Assembly: GCF_015672735.1 (NCBI RefSeq)
Contig: NZ_JADABY010000031.1
Coordinates: 62,001-126,000 of the forward strand
DNA: 64,000 nucleotides
Reading direction: 5' to 3'
DNA from: Citrobacter sp. Res13-Sevr-PEB04-36
Lineage (GTDB): Bacteria > Pseudomonadota > Gammaproteobacteria > Enterobacterales > Enterobacteriaceae
The notes beneath the pieces were generated by a model. It worked only from the letters and a program-made list of their open reading frames with translations, had not been told where the DNA came from and made no database searches. A program made the translations under genes and the position numbers. Below, in pieces: positions 62,857-64,000 of the stretch. Positions within the stretch are counted from its first letter, which is position 1. Each line of letters opens with the position of its first letter.

Positions 62857-63482
62857 GCCGCCTGTTGTGTTTTAAGTTCTTTGCCGCGTGTACGGTAGGT
62901 TTCTGTACAGCGTTCTTCGTGAGGCTTTGATCCGCCCAACTTAGGCCATGCTTCTTTGTATGCTGCGATCAGCTCTTCAAGTGATTCACTCACCGCCGCC
63001 TTACCAGCAAACTCTTTGAGAGCCTCTTCTGCCTGTTGTGGAGATACGTGGTGAATATCAGCATCAGCATCAATGGCAGTCTGTTCTGTCGGTATACAGA
63101 AGGTCTGGAACGCCGCGTATTTGTAGGCGATCGACATAGCTTTGTTCGTGGCCTTATCGCCGCTATCCATTGCTTCTCCATACGTCACAATCGTGTGCAT
63201 GCTACCGTCCTCAGTAGCCACGAAATCGAATTCAGCCTTGACGACAACGTAGAACAAAACGCCGCCTTTCTGCGTTACACGTTCCGTTACGGTGCGCTCT
63301 GTAATGCGTGGAAGGATGACAAGGCCATGCTTAGCTAGCATCGGTGCCAGAGCGTTATATACCTGGTCGATTCCACGGAATGAAAATCCTTGCTGCCGGT
63401 TTTCCCGGTCTTTGCTGATTCCAACTTCAGCCATATCCCGGGCTACCGCGCTAATCGCTGCGTAAACTTTTTTCTGTTCCAT
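62853..63482 (-). CDS. erf: Erf-family single-strand annealing recombinase
   Basis: A 209-aa protein of the Erf group of phage single-strand annealing proteins, which anneal complementary strands and circularise or repair phage DNA. The core contains NRQQGFSFRGIDQVYNALAP and SGDKATNKAMSIAYKYAAFQ. It is immediately upstream of an SSB, the usual pairing. Confidence 0.88.
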   Translation of the reverse strand: MEQKKVYAAISAVARDMAEVGISKDRENRQQGFSFRGIDQVYNALAPMLAKHGLVILPRITERTVTERVTQKGGVLFYVVVKAEFDFVATEDGSMHTIVTYGEAMDSGDKATNKAMSIAYKYAAFQTFCIPTEQTAIDADADIHHVSPQQAEEALKEFAGKAAVSESLEELIAAYKEAWPKLGGSKPHEERCTETYRTRGKELKTQQAA

Positions 63483-63489
63483 AATTTCC

Positions 63490-63678
63490 TCAGAATGGAA
63501 GTTCGGAAGTGTTAGCCAGGAACTCGCATTTATTCAGGCGCTCACGTTTAGCCATAGAAAGGCAGAAGCTTTTCATCGACTTGTTACCTGACTTGCGCCA
63601 GTAAAGCGCCTCTGTAACGTGGTACTGGCGCTTAATGCGACTGAGCTCTGGTGTTGTTGCTAAATCAACTGGGATCAT
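63490..63678 (-). CDS. Phage hypothetical protein (62 aa)
   Basis: A 62-aa basic protein, MIPVDLATTPELSRIKRQYH, with LYWRKSGNKSMKSFCLSMAK. It lies 7 bases upstream of erf in the same direction, as do small genes in related P22-like prophages. The function is unknown. Confidence 0.65.
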   Translation of the reverse strand: MIPVDLATTPELSRIKRQYHVTEALYWRKSGNKSMKSFCLSMAKRERLNKCEFLANTSELPF

Positions 63679-63686
63679 CTTTCACC

Positions 63687-64000
63687 TCAGTAGTTAATTT
63701 GTGTTCTCGGTACCAGGCCATCCATCATCGCCTTCAGGACTTCGATCGCCTGTTCGCGTGAAATGCTGGTATTAGCGGTGAGTGCGTTAACGATTTCAGT
63801 ACCAACAGCCTTGCGGTGCTTAACATCAGCTTCACGAGCTGTCTTTTCGTCGGCGATGCGCTTCTCTTCTGCCAGGCGGGCAGCTTCTTTCGCTTCAGCT
63901 TCACGCTTAATTCGATCTGCCTCTTCCTGGGCTTTACGCTTCTCTGCTTCAATAGCTTCCTGCTTTTCACGTTCTGCACGAGCAGCCGCTGCTGCTGCCG
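63687..64000 (-). CDS. Phage coiled-coil protein, partial
   Basis: The minus-strand frame is open from the window edge and ends in TGA at 63687. It begins with Ala-rich sequence then KQEAIEAEKRKAQEEADRIK and REAEAKEAARLAEEKRIADE, a long charged coiled coil resembling TolA-like linkers. It ends DGLVPRTQINY. The 5' end lies outside. Ser/Ala/Glu/Lys repeats limit any family call. Confidence 0.7.
   Translation of the reverse strand, partial: AAAAAARAEREKQEAIEAEKRKAQEEADRIKREAEAKEAARLAEEKRIADEKTAREADVKHRKAVGTEIVNALTANTSISREQAIEVLKAMMDGLVPRTQINY

Larger units (their letters stand above)
58431..64000 (-). mobile_element. Left arm of a lambdoid prophage (continues past the window)
   Basis: From just after fliE to the window end all genes read leftward: integrase, excisionase, small early genes, an MT-A70 methyltransferase, SSB, an Erf-type annealing protein and a coiled-coil protein. 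This int-xis-recombination order is that of lambda/P22-like phages. The left attachment site must lie within about 58431-58456 or in the integrase-proximal DNA. The other end is outside the window, so the att core cannot be identified. Confidence 0.88.

Overview
The window is an enterobacterial chromosome segment. Protein lengths and sequences fall between Escherichia coli and Salmonella (FliO 125 aa, FliR 264 aa, FliK 403 aa, Nac and Cbl both present, Dcm/Vsr, RcsA, DsrA). I read this as a Citrobacter-like member of the Enterobacteriaceae; the species cannot be fixed from the sequence alone.

Layout: (1) 1-5.8 kb: end of the flg operon (flgG partial, flgHIJ, then flgKL behind a sigma-28 promoter). 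(2) 5.8-8.1 kb: an accessory divergent MFS transporter/LysR pair inserted between flgL and rne. (3) 8.1-26.5 kb: the conserved rne, rluC, yceF, yceD-rpmF-plsX-fabHDG-acpP-fabF-pabC-mltG-tmk-holB-ycfH and ptsG block, covering RNA decay, ribosome, fatty-acid synthesis, folate, DNA replication and glucose uptake. An ERIC repeat lies inside the ptsG leader. (4) 26.6-31.3 kb: an M24 aminopeptidase, amn and shiA. Relative to E. coli this joins the 25-min region to the inverted 44-min region, a near-symmetric inversion around the terminus that places the flg and fli flagellar clusters about 42 kb apart. (5) 31.5-35.4 kb: an AT-rich accessory segment next to a tRNA-Asn. It holds a LysR regulator, an MFS transporter of the YbfB/YjiJ type, a 4-oxalocrotonate tautomerase and a 2OG-Fe(II)-oxygenase-like protein, then a transporter fragment and a P4-type integrase remnant. 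(6) 35.3-47.0 kb: two identical tRNA-Asn genes flanking nac-cbl, then mtfA, tRNA-Ser(CGA), an OmpC-family porin, yedJ, dcm-vsr, yedA, yedI, yodC, the DsrA small RNA, yodD, dsrB and rcsA. (7) 47.3-58.4 kb: the complete fliFGHIJKLMNOPQR cluster plus divergent fliE. (8) 58.4 kb to the end: the left arm of a lambdoid prophage reading leftward (integrase, excisionase, small early genes, MT-A70 methyltransferase, SSB, Erf), abutting fliE.

The best candidate for something undescribed is in region 5. The 2OG-Fe(II) oxygenase-like protein keeps both predicted iron-binding histidines and the predicted 2OG-binding arginine, but has alanine where the family normally has the iron-binding aspartate (H-Q-A instead of H-x-D). 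This is the substitution that marks non-haem iron halogenases. It sits with a transporter, a tautomerase and a LysR regulator in what looks like a transferred mini-cluster. Halogenase activity is an inference; an inactive or differently reacting enzyme is also possible.

Regulatory sites supported by sequence include sigma-28 (flgK), sigma-54 (nac), CRP and Mlc sites plus a SgrS target (ptsG), a RyhB-complementary stretch (shiA), DsrA, several intrinsic terminators, a BIME, and a palindrome overlapping the start of the 7.1-kb LysR gene.
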